Source of the DNA: an uncultured Bacillota bacterium
GTDB lineage: Bacteria; Bacillota; Clostridia; Christensenellales; UBA1242
Reading direction: 5' to 3'
DNA length: 64,000 nt
Assembly: GCA_946499835.1 (NCBI GenBank)
Contig: CAMMTJ010000001.1
Coordinates: 1 to 64,000 of the forward strand
Of this stretch, positions 9,748 to 18,183 are shown piece by piece (position 1 is the stretch's first letter; every line of letters begins with the position of its first letter). The position numbers and the translations under genes are program-made. The notes beneath the pieces were generated by a model. The model was not told the DNA's origin. It searched no databases and was given only the letters and a program-made list of their open reading frames with translations.

Positions 9748-9837
9748 TTCTTTTTTTTACCTCCTTTTTTCATTCAACATTCTTGAAAGAGAAATGCAAA
9801 ATCAGTATAAAACTTATGAAATAATATCCAAAGTATT

Positions 9838-9867
9838 ATTATATCGTTTCTTACCCATCTTTGTCGA
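9838..9867 (-). promoter_or_regulatory. Promoter with a Spo0A box over the -35 element
   Basis: Minus-strand TCGACA (9862-9867), 18 bases, TATAAT (9838-9843). The -35 region is embedded in TTCGACA, the exact complement of the Spo0A box TGTCGAA (9862-9868). Spo0A boxes overlapping the -35 of sigma-A promoters are the known arrangement of directly Spo0A-controlled sporulation promoters such as spoIIG. Binding here is inference. Confidence 0.55.
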
Positions 9868-9881
9868 AATTTGTAAGAATA

Positions 9882-9921
9882 AAAGGTTGCCCTTCGGCAA
9901 TTTTCGCCATGGACAACCTTT
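9882..9921 (-). terminator. Terminator of the comEC-holA unit
   Basis: Eleven-base stem AAAGGTTGCCC/GGACAACCTTT (one G-T pair) enclosing a smaller GGC/GCC hairpin. It is followed on the minus strand by TTTTATTCTT and lies directly after the holA stop. Confidence 0.7.
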
Positions 9922-9928
9922 GAGAAAA

Positions 9929-10876
9929 TTATATTGTGTAAAGAATTGAAAAAACAAGAAAGTATAAAGCGTTTTCGCTGAGCATTTGCCCACTTTTGAT
10001 TTTGTAGTCCACCTCTTCCAAAAGTGCATAGATTTTTTTCAGTTGCATCTTTGAAAAATTGTGAAGTTGTTCTCTTTGTTTGACAATGGCATATTCTTTT
10101 ACGCCCAACGTCTGTGCAAGTCTGGCATTGTCAAGATCTGAAATTGAAATAAAGAAAAGTCTTCTGAAATGGTTTGTGATAAGACCAAGAGTGCCCTGCT
10201 CTTTGACCATTGCACTCAAAAGTTTGATTGCCTTGCTCACGTCTCTTTTCCCAAGCGCTTCTGTCAGTTCAAACACAACGAAATCTGTGTCTTTGTGGAC
10301 AAGTTTTTCAACTATATCTTTGGTGATAAGCGGATTGGTCACATCATAGAAAACAAGTTTGTCAAGTTCGTTCATCACGCGAGTCAAATAGCCATTGCAA
10401 TAATCAAGCAAAGTGGCAAGAGCCTCACCGCTGATCTGTTTGCCCTGCTTTGCCAAAGTATTGACAATAACGGCAGAGGCAAGATTTCTGTCCATACGTT
10501 TTGCATCAACAAATTGACCATACCCTTTAAGCGAAGAAAATTTGTCAGCAGAGTCCAAAATCACAAGCACAGTGCTTTCCACTGGATTTTCAAGATAAGA
10601 TTTGAGTTGTTTGATGTCATTTTCACTCACCTTGGTCACATCTTTGACCACAACAAGTCGCCTTTCACTTGACAATGGAAGGACTTGCGTGCTGTCAACA
10701 ACCGCTTTACCAGAAAAATTGTCGTCATCAAACTTTGAGATATTGAAATCTTCCAGTTCAATTTGTGAGGCATTTTTTATCATTGAAAGGGCTTTGTCAA
10801 ACAAAAAGTAATCATCGCCTTCCACGAGATAAAAATTTTCTATTCCATTTTTCAGTCTGTTTTTTAATGTTTTCAA
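9929..10876 (-). CDS. holA: DNA polymerase III, delta subunit
   Basis: Clamp-loader subunit that opens the sliding clamp. It has 315 residues, close to the family norm. The N-terminal NFYLVEGDDYFLFDKAL and the central segment KLVFYDVTNPLITKDIVEKLV followed by DTDVF-like FVVFELTEALGKRD are typical of HolA. The start is a TTG at 10876 that overlaps the TGA stop of comEC (TTGA), so translation is coupled to comEC. The comEC-holA pairing is common in Bacillota and supports both calls. It ends just before a clear terminator. Confidence 0.93.
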   Translation of the reverse strand: MKTLKNRLKNGIENFYLVEGDDYFLFDKALSMIKNASQIELEDFNISKFDDDNFSGKAVVDSTQVLPLSSERRLVVVKDVTKVSENDIKQLKSYLENPVESTVLVILDSADKFSSLKGYGQFVDAKRMDRNLASAVIVNTLAKQGKQISGEALATLLDYCNGYLTRVMNELDKLVFYDVTNPLITKDIVEKLVHKDTDFVVFELTEALGKRDVSKAIKLLSAMVKEQGTLGLITNHFRRLFFISISDLDNARLAQTLGVKEYAIVKQREQLHNFSKMQLKKIYALLEEVDYKIKSGQMLSENALYFLVFSILYTI

Positions 10877-13098
10877 TCAAGGCTCCCTTTCAAATAAATT
10901 TGCTCGCCATATCCAAACGACATATTCCCTTGCTCCTCAAAAGAATAATCACATCCATCGTGCTTGTCATAAGTGACTGCCACGCAGTCATCAAAACAGG
11001 ACAGCAGGCGGAAATTGTCTCTCAATATGGCAAGGTCATAATCTTGTCCTTCAAGGTAATGGCTTAAAGTCACAACTCTATTATAACTCAAAACTTGCGA
11101 TGAGGCAAAGAAAATTTTTTGATTGTCAAAAGTTACTTCTATTCCTGCAAAAATATTGTCATACATGAGATAATTTATTGTAAAATCACCCAAAACGATG
11201 TTCTGGTTATAAGAAACTGGCAAAATATTTCCTTTTCCGTCCACACCAGTCAGTGTCACACCACCTTTCAATGACAGGCTTTCAAGATAAGTTATCTCTT
11301 CTGGCGTTCTGTTTGTGTCTGTTGCATAATAGTCAATCTCCTTTTTGTTTGTCACAAAACCATATCTTTCAATATCGCCATCGTCTATTTCTCCCAAAAG
11401 TAATGTCTGTCCAGAAGATGACGTCAAAATAGCCGACTGCTCATATGCGAAATTGACCACGTCAATAGATTGATCGGATGATGGCAAAGTGAGAAGAATA
11501 TGAGAAGTTATTGCAAGAACAAAAATGATAGAGAAAGAAAACATCTTGAAAAGAGTTTCAAACATGACAAATCTTGAAAGCACCGCCATAGCAAGAAAGT
11601 ATAAACAAATCACTGTGCTTTTCCATGGCACAAGTTTAACTTTAAGTGGAGAAGAAGCGAAAAAGAGAGCAATTGCATTTATGGCATAGAAAGCATAGTC
11701 AAAAACAATAAGCATTGGCGAGATAAATGGCATTATGGACACCAAAATCATAGCAAGAAACAAAAGTGGATAAACGATACCAAACATTGGAACGACAATA
11801 AGGTTTGCAAACACAGAAAGAAAGTTGAGGTTTTGAGAAAAACTTGCAATAAATGGCAAAATTCCAAGTTGAGCAGAAAGAGAAACTGCAATATATGTGG
11901 CAATTTTGTGAGGAATGACATAAGACAGCCCCTTTTCAAGAGTTGGATAAAGCATAAAAATCCCGAAAACACAAAAAGCACTCATCAAAAAGCCTACATC
12001 AAGTGCAGAAAGTGGATTTGTTAAAAGAATAACAAGTCCTGCCAGCGATAGTGATGTCAAGTTGTCATAATTTTTGCCACTCATTTTGGCAAGAAGCATG
12101 ATTATGCCCATCAATGCCGATCTGACAACAGATGGAGTGAAACCACACAAGAAACAATAAACTAAAAGCACAATAAAAGAAATAGAAAAGTTGATATATT
12201 TGCCATGACGAGAAAATTTCATAGGCAAAAACAAAATGCCAATAAGGAAACCGACATGCAAACCAGATACCGTCAAGATATGAATTATGCCTGATTCACG
12301 ATAAGCATCTTTGACATCATCTGGAATTTCACTTTGGTCACCAAAGAGAACGGCGTAACAAATTGAAGCCGACTCACTTCCCATATTTTCATAAAGCCTT
12401 GACTTTATCATCAAGCGATAACTCTCATCAAGTTTGAGATAACTGTCAACCACCGTGACGTTGTCAGATGTCACAAAAGATGTGTAATCAATATTGTTGC
12501 GATGATAATATGTGTTGAAAGAATCAAATTCAAACATATGCACCTTGTCAATTTCACCTGAAAAAGCAATTTCTTTCCCACTTTCAAGTGTGAAAGTTGT
12601 GTCAGTTTTGTAAATATTGACAAGCACATTTCCAGCCCTTTCCCCTTCAACTGAAACATTTTGAAGAATGACAGAATAATAACTGCCATGATCTGTGATC
12701 TTGTCATTCACTCTGCCACTGACAGCAACTTGTCCACTATATTCAACGCCTGACGATATATCGTAGGATAAAAAGAATAGCCCATTGCCGACAAAGAAAG
12801 CAAGGATTATGGCAACTGGCAAAAGCACTTTGCGATAACATATTGCACAAACGCCTACCAAGATAATAGCAAGAGAGCAAAGGATGATTATTTCAATATT
12901 GCCAGCATAAAGTCTTCTTGACAAGTTTATGCCAAGAAGCAAGGCAAAGAAGACAAAACAAAGCACTCTTTTGTTGACAATTCTTTTCATAACAGCCAAA
13001 TTTAGATAAATAATAACAAAAATAACCAAATTTGTTAAGAAAAAGCATAACAAATTGTATAAAAATCTCTTTTTTGCCACTTTTCTCAACCAGCCCAT
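10873..13098 (-). CDS. comEC: ComEC/Rec2-type DNA uptake channel with a degenerate C-terminal domain
   Basis: Polytopic membrane protein expected to move single-stranded DNA into the cell during transformation. It has 741 residues from the ATG at 13098; an ATG at 12990 is an alternative start and neither has a strong ribosome binding site. After N-terminal helices and an OB-like external domain (residues about 110-210) comes the competence core with HILTVSGLHVGFLIG, the hallmark of the family. Many helices follow. The C-terminal 200 residues occupy the place of the metallo-beta-lactamase-like domain but lack its usual HxDxDH metal-binding motif, so nuclease activity there is doubtful. Coupled to holA. 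Confidence 0.9.
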   Translation of the reverse strand: MGWLRKVAKKRFLYNLLCFFLTNLVIFVIIYLNLAVMKRIVNKRVLCFVFFALLLGINLSRRLYAGNIEIIILCSLAIILVGVCAICYRKVLLPVAIILAFFVGNGLFFLSYDISSGVEYSGQVAVSGRVNDKITDHGSYYSVILQNVSVEGERAGNVLVNIYKTDTTFTLESGKEIAFSGEIDKVHMFEFDSFNTYYHRNNIDYTSFVTSDNVTVVDSYLKLDESYRLMIKSRLYENMGSESASICYAVLFGDQSEIPDDVKDAYRESGIIHILTVSGLHVGFLIGILFLPMKFSRHGKYINFSISFIVLLVYCFLCGFTPSVVRSALMGIIMLLAKMSGKNYDNLTSLSLAGLVILLTNPLSALDVGFLMSAFCVFGIFMLYPTLEKGLSYVIPHKIATYIAVSLSAQLGILPFIASFSQNLNFLSVFANLIVVPMFGIVYPLLFLAMILVSIMPFISPMLIVFDYAFYAINAIALFFASSPLKVKLVPWKSTVICLYFLAMAVLSRFVMFETLFKMFSFSIIFVLAITSHILLTLPSSDQSIDVVNFAYEQSAILTSSSGQTLLLGEIDDGDIERYGFVTNKKEIDYYATDTNRTPEEITYLESLSLKGGVTLTGVDGKGNILPVSYNQNIVLGDFTINYLMYDNIFAGIEVTFDNQKIFFASSQVLSYNRVVTLSHYLEGQDYDLAILRDNFRLLSCFDDCVAVTYDKHDGCDYSFEEQGNMSFGYGEQIYLKGSLD

Positions 13099-13126
13099 TG
13101 ATTTTTACTAGCAAATGATGTATAAT
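13098..13126 (+). promoter_or_regulatory. Promoter of the Pro-Glu lipoprotein gene
   Basis: TTGATT, 17 bases, TATAAT, ending 24 bases before the ATG at 13151. It overlaps the first codon of the divergent comEC frame, which argues mildly for a more internal comEC start. Confidence 0.7.
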
Positions 13127-13150
13127 ATAATTAAACATAAGGAGTTGAAA

Positions 13151-15154
13151 ATGAGTAAAAAGAAAAAAGTTCTTGGACTTGCATCAATCGTTGTCGCTGC
13201 CACTGCTTTGGGCTCTACGCTTGTTGCTTGTGATAATACTGCCACAGAGTTTAATGTTACCACACAAAATGGAGATGGTGCACTCCAAGTCAACTTTGGA
13301 AGCACAACTTTTATGCAGAATGATAATCAAAGCACAACAACGACACCAGACTTGACTTCACATGTTGAAAAAAATGAAGATGGCACAATTTCAACAATTA
13401 CACTCAACGAAAATCTTCAAGTGATTGTCAAGACAGATTTTGACAATGCAACAGGAAGAGTTATGCAAATCTTATACCGTGAGAATGCAGACGGTCAATT
13501 TTCTCCATGTATCCAAACACGCTTTGAAACAAATAAAGATGAAAATGGACAAGATGCTACAGATGAAATTATTGAAATTCAGTCTGGCTTCACTTCCTCT
13601 GCAACTTCAACTGGCGAAAAAGTAACTGCTGGTGAATATACAATTGAAATAACAGAGGATAATAAAACTAACAACACTGTTATAAATATATCAGCTGAAG
13701 ATTTTTCAGCTAAAGTCACCTCGCACACAGCACGAGCAATAATTGAATATGGCTCAACAGAAGTCTTTGTGGATGAAAATGGAACAAAGACAAATGTTAT
13801 GCAAGGTGCTTTTTCAGAAGTAGACCTTTCAACTTCGCCAATTACTTACACCTGCTCTGATGGATCAGTGGTGAAATTTGACAACGGAACTATATCTGCA
13901 AATACAAACAACGGATCAATCTCTACTCTTAAAGATGGTGTAAGAACAATCAAGACAACAGACGGAAAAACAATCACGATAACTCCTATGACAGGCACTC
14001 AAACTGAATCGGGCGCAATCCCAATCACTGGAATGGAAATAAAAGATGGCGAAAACTCTTTCTCTTACAAAGATGGTAAGATTACTTACAACTTTGGCAA
14101 AGACAAAATTGAATATTCAAGTTCAGGTGGATTCTCTTCATATGTATATGATAAAAACTATCAACCAGAAGCCAACGAAGATCAAAATCAAACACCAGAA
14201 ATAAACGATCCTGTCAATCCAAACCCAAACCCTGACCCAACTCCTGATGGAGAAGGTGGTCAAAGTGACAGTGAAACTGAGGTAATTCCAGAACCAGAGC
14301 CAGAACCTGAACCTGAACCTGAGCCAGAACCTGAACCAGAACCTGAACCTGAGCCTGAACCAGAACCTGAACCTGAGCCTGAACCAGAACCTGAACCTGA
14401 GCCTGATCCAGAGCCAGACGAGCCTGAAATTGAAATAGCAGACACAATCGCAGAGTTGGAACAAGCACAAAAAGAACAAGTCATTTCAAAATTCATTGAA
14501 AACTACAAATCAGACATTGTGAAAACTCTTGGCATACCTGCTGATGATGTGATAATTCTTGGATGCGATTTTGACATTCAAAATGTGACAAACAGTGCAA
14601 ATGTTGCAACCGCAAATAGTGCAAGTGATTCCGTTTCAGTGATTCTCTCATACACACAGGACGGCAAAGTTCACTATGCAACGGTAAACGGATCATTCCA
14701 AGGCGATGCAACAACAAGAACTCTTTTCAATGGCGACAAAATGAAATGTTCTTTTGAGGAAGAATCAAATTTCAATCTTACCGCAAATAATGGTGAGACA
14801 AATGACCTCAACAAAACACTTTATTCAAAATTGAACAAAAATTTTGATGCGCAAAACACATCTGTTATCACTTCTTCTCTCACTTATGGCGGAACAATTA
14901 TGACAGGTGCTGGGCATAAAAATAGTGCAAATTTGAAAATGGTTGTTGTGGATAAGGAAGGCAATGTCAAGACGATTGAATATTCTTTCGCTTACGACAC
15001 AAAGAGTGATATCCAAGATATACTTGATGGCAATGCAAACGTTTCTTCAATTTCAAATCCTTCTGAAAAAAATATATTTAGTAGCACTGACAACACAATA
15101 AATGCAAGACAACAAGCAGAGGCACAGGAAACAGAAGAAGGAATGGGAATGTAA
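13151..15154 (+). CDS. Lipoprotein with long Pro-Glu repeat linker
   Basis: The 667-residue exported lipoprotein is of unknown function. The start at 13151 is fixed by an AAGGAG site 6 bases upstream. The signal peptide ends in a lipobox, LVAC, with the acylated cysteine at residue 27. Residues 28 to about 370 are Thr/Asn/Asp-rich and beta-like (many [20 protein letters not shown] strands). Residues about 378 to 425 are an almost pure Pro-Glu repeat that would form an extended wall-spanning rod. A second folded domain of about 230 residues follows. It is transcribed alone, between a consensus promoter and a strong terminator. It resembles in architecture the protein at 36584-37903. Confidence 0.8.
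   Translation: MSKKKKVLGLASIVVAATALGSTLVACDNTATEFNVTTQNGDGALQVNFGSTTFMQNDNQSTTTTPDLTSHVEKNEDGTISTITLNENLQVIVKTDFDNATGRVMQILYRENADGQFSPCIQTRFETNKDENGQDATDEIIEIQSGFTSSATSTGEKVTAGEYTIEITEDNKTNNTVINISAEDFSAKVTSHTARAIIEYGSTEVFVDENGTKTNVMQGAFSEVDLSTSPITYTCSDGSVVKFDNGTISANTNNGSISTLKDGVRTIKTTDGKTITITPMTGTQTESGAIPITGMEIKDGENSFSYKDGKITYNFGKDKIEYSSSGGFSSYVYDKNYQPEANEDQNQTPEINDPVNPNPNPDPTPDGEGGQSDSETEVIPEPEPEPEPEPEPEPEPEPEPEPEPEPEPEPEPEPEPEPDPEPDEPEIEIADTIAELEQAQKEQVISKFIENYKSDIVKTLGIPADDVIILGCDFDIQNVTNSANVATANSASDSVSVILSYTQDGKVHYATVNGSFQGDATTRTLFNGDKMKCSFEEESNFNLTANNGETNDLNKTLYSKLNKNFDAQNTSVITSSLTYGGTIMTGAGHKNSANLKMVVVDKEGNVKTIEYSFAYDTKSDIQDILDGNANVSSISNPSEKNIFSSTDNTINARQQAEAQETEEGMGM
14281..14430 (+). 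repeat. Hexanucleotide Pro-Glu coding repeat
   Basis: About 24 consecutive Pro-Glu codon pairs, built from mixtures of GAACCT, GAGCCT, GAACCA and GAGCCA. The near-identity of units makes copy number likely to vary by slippage or recombination, always in steps of 6 bases so the frame is kept. Confidence 0.9.
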
Positions 15155-15164
15155 GACTAAAAAA

Positions 15165-15196
15165 GACTGGGCAACCGCGCCCAGCCTTTTTTATTT
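15165..15196. terminator. Bidirectional terminator between lipoprotein and holin genes
   Basis: CTGGGC/GCCCAG stem with a 6-base loop, flanked by a T run on the plus side and an A run on the other side. It can end both the lipoprotein message and the convergent phage head cassette. Confidence 0.8.
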
Positions 15197-15472
15197 CTCA
15201 CTATCGCTTTTTTCTGCGTCTGATGAGTTTTTCTCTTCTTCTGTCACTTGATCTTCTTGTTTCTGTGAAAAACTATCTTGCGACTCATTTTTGCTGCTTG
15301 GCATCGTCACAACACCAAACACAACAAGCACGCCAGCGATGGCCATAATCAGCCCAGAGATCAATTCATCTTCCACCGAAAAACCAAATATTTTGCCAAG
15401 CGCATTGACAAAGATGACCATTGCACCAGACAATGCGCTCCAAAAACTGTAAGATTTGAGTTTTTCTTTCAC
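15191..15472 (-). CDS. Phage holin-like membrane protein
   Basis: The 93-residue protein begins MKEKLKSYSFWSALSGAM, followed by two hydrophobic segments (MVIFVNALGKIFGF and LISGLIMAIAGVLVVFGVV). The tail is very acidic and Ser/Gln-rich. This layout, and the pattern VNALGxxxG...ELISGLI, fit the small phage holins of Gram-positive phages (phi LC3-like group). Such proteins permeabilise the membrane at the end of a lytic cycle. The start is a GTG overlapping the TGA of the preceding gene (GTGA). It is the last gene of the head cassette; no endolysin lies next to it. Confidence 0.7.
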   Translation of the reverse strand: MKEKLKSYSFWSALSGAMVIFVNALGKIFGFSVEDELISGLIMAIAGVLVVFGVVTMPSSKNESQDSFSQKQEDQVTEEEKNSSDAEKSDSEK

Positions 15473-15690
15473 TCTTCTTCCTCCTTTGATATGATGGTTT
15501 TGAGTTCTTCCACTTCTTCTTTGACCTCTTCAATTGCTTGAAGATGTTTTGTCAGACTTTCAATTGTTTGGCGATAAGCCTCTTCTCTTTTAGCGCTATC
15601 TTTGAGTTGATAGAAAAACAAAAAGACGAAAAGCACAGCAAACACGCCATAACTGACAACCGCTTTGATAAGTTCATTCCAAAAATCCAT
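15469..15690 (-). CDS. BhlA/UviB-like holin-type protein
   Basis: This 73-residue protein has one N-terminal membrane helix (VVSYGVFAVLFVFLFFYQL) followed by a charged coiled coil (KREEAYRQTIESLTKHLQAIEEVKEEVEEL). That is the pattern of the BhlA/UviB family found near phage lysis genes and bacteriocins in Clostridia and Bacilli. Its ATG at 15690 lies one base after the stop of a 40-residue gene and its stop overlaps the next holin-like gene, so all three are translationally linked. Probably acts with the following holin. Confidence 0.75.
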   Translation of the reverse strand: MDFWNELIKAVVSYGVFAVLFVFLFFYQLKDSAKREEAYRQTIESLTKHLQAIEEVKEEVEELKTIISKEEEE

Positions 15691-15691
15691 A

Positions 15692-15814
15692 TCATTTCAC
15701 CATAGAAGATGAAAAACCTGCATTATGCAATATATTTTGTTTCACAACTTCCTCCTCTTGTTTGAGTTTAGCCTTAACTTTGAAACAAATATATCCTTTG
15801 TCGAAAACTATCAT
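15692..15814 (-). CDS. 40-residue phage cassette protein
   Basis: A small gene in the gap between the hub-like protein and BhlA. The ATG at 15814 overlaps the upstream TGA (ATGA), and its own stop is one base from the next ATG, so it fills the gap exactly. It reads MIVFDKGYICFKVKAKLKQE, then EEVVKQNILHNAG and a short tail ending SSSMVK. An internal GTG at 15745 with a perfect AGGAGG site could give a shorter 17-residue form. Function unknown; tight coupling is the main evidence that it is real. Confidence 0.6.
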   Translation of the reverse strand: MIVFDKGYICFKVKAKLKQEEEVVKQNILHNAGFSSSMVK

Positions 15815-17250
15815 TTGTTTGACTTAAATTCCAGTTGAACATTGCTTATATCTGCTTGTCCGTTTGAAACAATGGAAATTTGAAAGACTTTTCCAAGCAC
15901 ACAAATATTTTTCTCTTGCACTTTGTCACTGCCATGAAGGAAGAAACTCTTCTCCTCCACATCAGAAGAAATGGTGACCGTGCAGTCGAACTTTGTCAAA
16001 AGTGAAAGCAAAACGATCTTTTTCATTCCATTTTCACCAAAGTCTGTCCATGCACTTTGCCATAACTTTTCAAGGTCTTGCCCAAACAGTTTGCCATCTT
16101 GTGAAATTTGACCGATCTTATCTTTATGCGTGCCATAAAAACAAGCAATAAGTTTGCTCTTGATCGGATTTGGCAAAACTTGCAGTTGTTTTATATTCAT
16201 GCCTGTGCATATGGTGACATCTTCACTCTGACTGTCATAAACAAGAAGAGCATTGTTCTCACCACTTGACTGATCCAAACTCAACTTGCAGGCAAGATAA
16301 TATTTCCCCTCAAAGCAAGCCCCACTGCAATATTTGTTCTCTTGCCCCTCAAACAACTCTTTTGTCAAAGGTGCAATGTCTTTTACAGACGAGCCATTGA
16401 ATTCTTTAAGCCCACTCTTTTCGAGAAAATATACTTTGTCGCCTCCTTGTGCAATAGAGCCTGGGAAAATATACCCATCCGCTTGATATAAGTGGCTCAC
16501 TGAAAAATCACTTTCACTGCTATATGAAGAAACACGAGTTATTCCAAAGTCTCTGAAAAGATAAAGATAATCATTGAATGATATTATTTTGTTCAAGTTT
16601 CCAAGACTGTCAGAAAAAGATAAATGTGAAGTCTCCTCATTATTCCAAGTGAGGATGTCAAGATTTTCGGTATAAACCAAAGATCTTCTTGCACCAGCAG
16701 TTATGGCAAAAAGTTTGTCATAATGAGTGCAAACGGAAAGTAATACTGGTGCAGAGTCAACCTCTTCTTCATAACTGCCTGTGACAACATACAGAGCATC
16801 ACCTTCGCCAGAAAAAATCATGGCGTCCTGCCCATCAACGACATAAGGACACCCTGCTGGGATGTCAGTGAAAGTGGTTGGATGAATAAAGGTGGCAGGT
16901 CTCTCACCAAAAAGATTGTCAAAGCAAAGATTTTTTTCATTGTTGAAATAATAAAGGACATAAACATTTTTTCCACTTTGAGAGTCATACCATTTGAAAG
17001 GATAGAGCGCTTTTACCTCTGTTCCTCGAATGGTATAATCTGTTTCCTGTCCATCTTCACTTGTTGGCTGTTTGAAAACAGAAAAGCCATAACCATTTTC
17101 AAGTTTATTGTTTTTTGTTAAAAAGTTGACACATATTTTTGGTGAGCCATAGTCAAGCGAAAAGTCATCTCTTTGCCCATCTTGCATCTTGTCAAAGAGG
17201 TTAAGCCTGACACGTTTGCTTTCGCTCTCTCCATATTGCACCCTCTTCAT
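15811..17250 (-). CDS. Phage tail-hub / DNA-stabilisation-like beta-propeller protein
   Basis: A 479-residue protein from the ATG at 17250, which has a GGAGG site and overlaps the preceding stop (TGATG). A GTG nine bases upstream is possible. The sequence is rich in short beta strands with repeated 'YVVTGSYEE', 'LFAITAGARRSLVYT', 'YLFRDFGITRVSSYS' and 'YFLEKSGLKEFNG' blades, suggesting a beta-propeller. By size, fold impression and position behind portal, coat and adaptor it corresponds to the hub gp10 of P22-like podoviruses, which seals the portal exit. Assignment is by context and pattern, not by clear sequence identity. Confidence 0.6.
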   Translation of the reverse strand: MKRVQYGESESKRVRLNLFDKMQDGQRDDFSLDYGSPKICVNFLTKNNKLENGYGFSVFKQPTSEDGQETDYTIRGTEVKALYPFKWYDSQSGKNVYVLYYFNNEKNLCFDNLFGERPATFIHPTTFTDIPAGCPYVVDGQDAMIFSGEGDALYVVTGSYEEEVDSAPVLLSVCTHYDKLFAITAGARRSLVYTENLDILTWNNEETSHLSFSDSLGNLNKIISFNDYLYLFRDFGITRVSSYSSESDFSVSHLYQADGYIFPGSIAQGGDKVYFLEKSGLKEFNGSSVKDIAPLTKELFEGQENKYCSGACFEGKYYLACKLSLDQSSGENNALLVYDSQSEDVTICTGMNIKQLQVLPNPIKSKLIACFYGTHKDKIGQISQDGKLFGQDLEKLWQSAWTDFGENGMKKIVLLSLLTKFDCTVTISSDVEEKSFFLHGSDKVQEKNICVLGKVFQISIVSNGQADISNVQLEFKSNK

Positions 17251-17798
17251 CAAATCCACCTCCTCTTTGGAAGAACAAGGACAGATTTGCGTCTTAAAAG
17301 GTTTTCAAGACTTGACTTAAACTTCTCCTCCCAAATTTGCGCTTCCCCTTCAAGGTTTTGGTGAAGAAAATATTCTCTCGCAGTGCCATAGGCAAGCACT
17401 CTTTCTGGAAGATTTATCTGTGAGATATTGTCATTCAAGCCAACTTTGCTCGGCATAATAGAATAAGTTATTTTGACCTTTGATGAAAATGCCATAATGT
17501 ATGAGGAATATTTTCGATATTTCACTGCCCTGCCATATCGATCTTTGACAGCGTAAATATCAAGCGGAGCAGAGGTAAAGTCAGCAAAATCAATTTTGAA
17601 ATTTTTTACCTCAAACTCCTCCTCCACAAGAATTGGCATATATTCACAGCCCACTTCACTTATCACCAAATTGAGAGCGTCCAAGAGAAGTTGTTTGCGT
17701 GACTCTTCCTCGTCGGTAAGAGAGCCTTCAAGTTTGTCAGCCAAATCATCATTTCCAGTCATTTGGCATGCGATTTTGAGTATATCTGCAACTTTCAT
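17250..17798 (-). CDS. Phage head-tail adaptor-like protein
   Basis: The protein has 182 residues, beginning MKVADILKIACQMTGNDDLADKL. An N-terminal helical part with LLLDALNLVISEVGCEYMP is followed by a beta part (EEEFEVKNFKIDFADF...LDIYAVKDRYGRAVKYRKY) and a C-terminal helix ending in basic residues. This matches the general plan of gp4/gp6-type connector proteins that form the ring under the portal. ATGA overlap with the upstream gene and TGATG overlap with the downstream one. The family call rests on position between capsid and hub genes. Confidence 0.55.
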   Translation of the reverse strand: MKVADILKIACQMTGNDDLADKLEGSLTDEEESRKQLLLDALNLVISEVGCEYMPILVEEEFEVKNFKIDFADFTSAPLDIYAVKDRYGRAVKYRKYSSYIMAFSSKVKITYSIMPSKVGLNDNISQINLPERVLAYGTAREYFLHQNLEGEAQIWEEKFKSSLENLLRRKSVLVLPKRRWI

Positions 17799-18109
17799 TC
17801 AAGCGCCTCCTTTAATCTGTTAATTTCATCTTTGATAAGTTTCTTTTCAAGGCGTTTGTTTTCTCTATCAATCTCTTCGATAATTTTTTCTTGATTTTCC
17901 ACACGCGTTTTCTTTGCGTGCTCAACAGCCCTTGCATCAAGTCCCTCGAAAGGAAAAGTTAGGCAATAACTGTTTCCTTTTTGCTCACTGCTGTGGAGTT
18001 GATATTTCTTCTCTTTGAGGTCAAACATGACAAAATAACTTTTGTCTATCTCTTTCAACCTCTCACAGATAAAAAATGGATCGGTGAAAATATTTATAAG
18101 ATTTTTCAT
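17795..18109 (-). CDS. Small phage cassette protein with C-terminal coiled coil
   Basis: A 104-residue protein of unknown function. The first 60 residues are mixed alpha/beta (FFICERLKEIDKSYFVMFDL, QKGNSYCLTFPFEG). The last 40 form a highly charged helix (RVENQEKIIEEIDRENKRLEKKL). It lies between the major capsid gene and the adaptor gene, behind a strong terminator, so it would be made at a lower level than the capsid protein. It could be a head-completion or decoration factor; nothing in the sequence decides this. Confidence 0.6.
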   Translation of the reverse strand: MKNLINIFTDPFFICERLKEIDKSYFVMFDLKEKKYQLHSSEQKGNSYCLTFPFEGLDARAVEHAKKTRVENQEKIIEEIDRENKRLEKKLIKDEINRLKEALE

Positions 18110-18125
18110 AATTTATCTCCAAAAT

Positions 18126-18173
18126 TGATAAAAAAGGCAAAAAACTCATGATTTTTATTGTTTTTTGCCTTTC
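18126..18173 (-). terminator. Strong terminator directly after the capsid gene
   Basis: A perfect 13-base stem (AAAGGCAAAAAAC at 18133-18145 and its complement at 18160-18172) with a 14-base loop. It is followed on the minus strand by TTTTTTATC. It sits inside the head cassette, between the capsid gene and the remaining genes, and should cut their transcription relative to the capsid. Confidence 0.75.
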
Positions 18174-18183
18174 AAACCTCTAA

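Noticed and set aside
14281..14430. Repeat array resembling a CRISPR
   Set aside because: Units are 6 bases, contiguous and coding; there are no spacers. No CRISPR array or cas gene is seen anywhere in the window.
14260..14496. Minus-strand frame encoding a Ser-Gly repeat
   Set aside because: It is only the complement of the Pro-Glu codon repeat; a similar Ser-Gly shadow occurs at 36580-36948.
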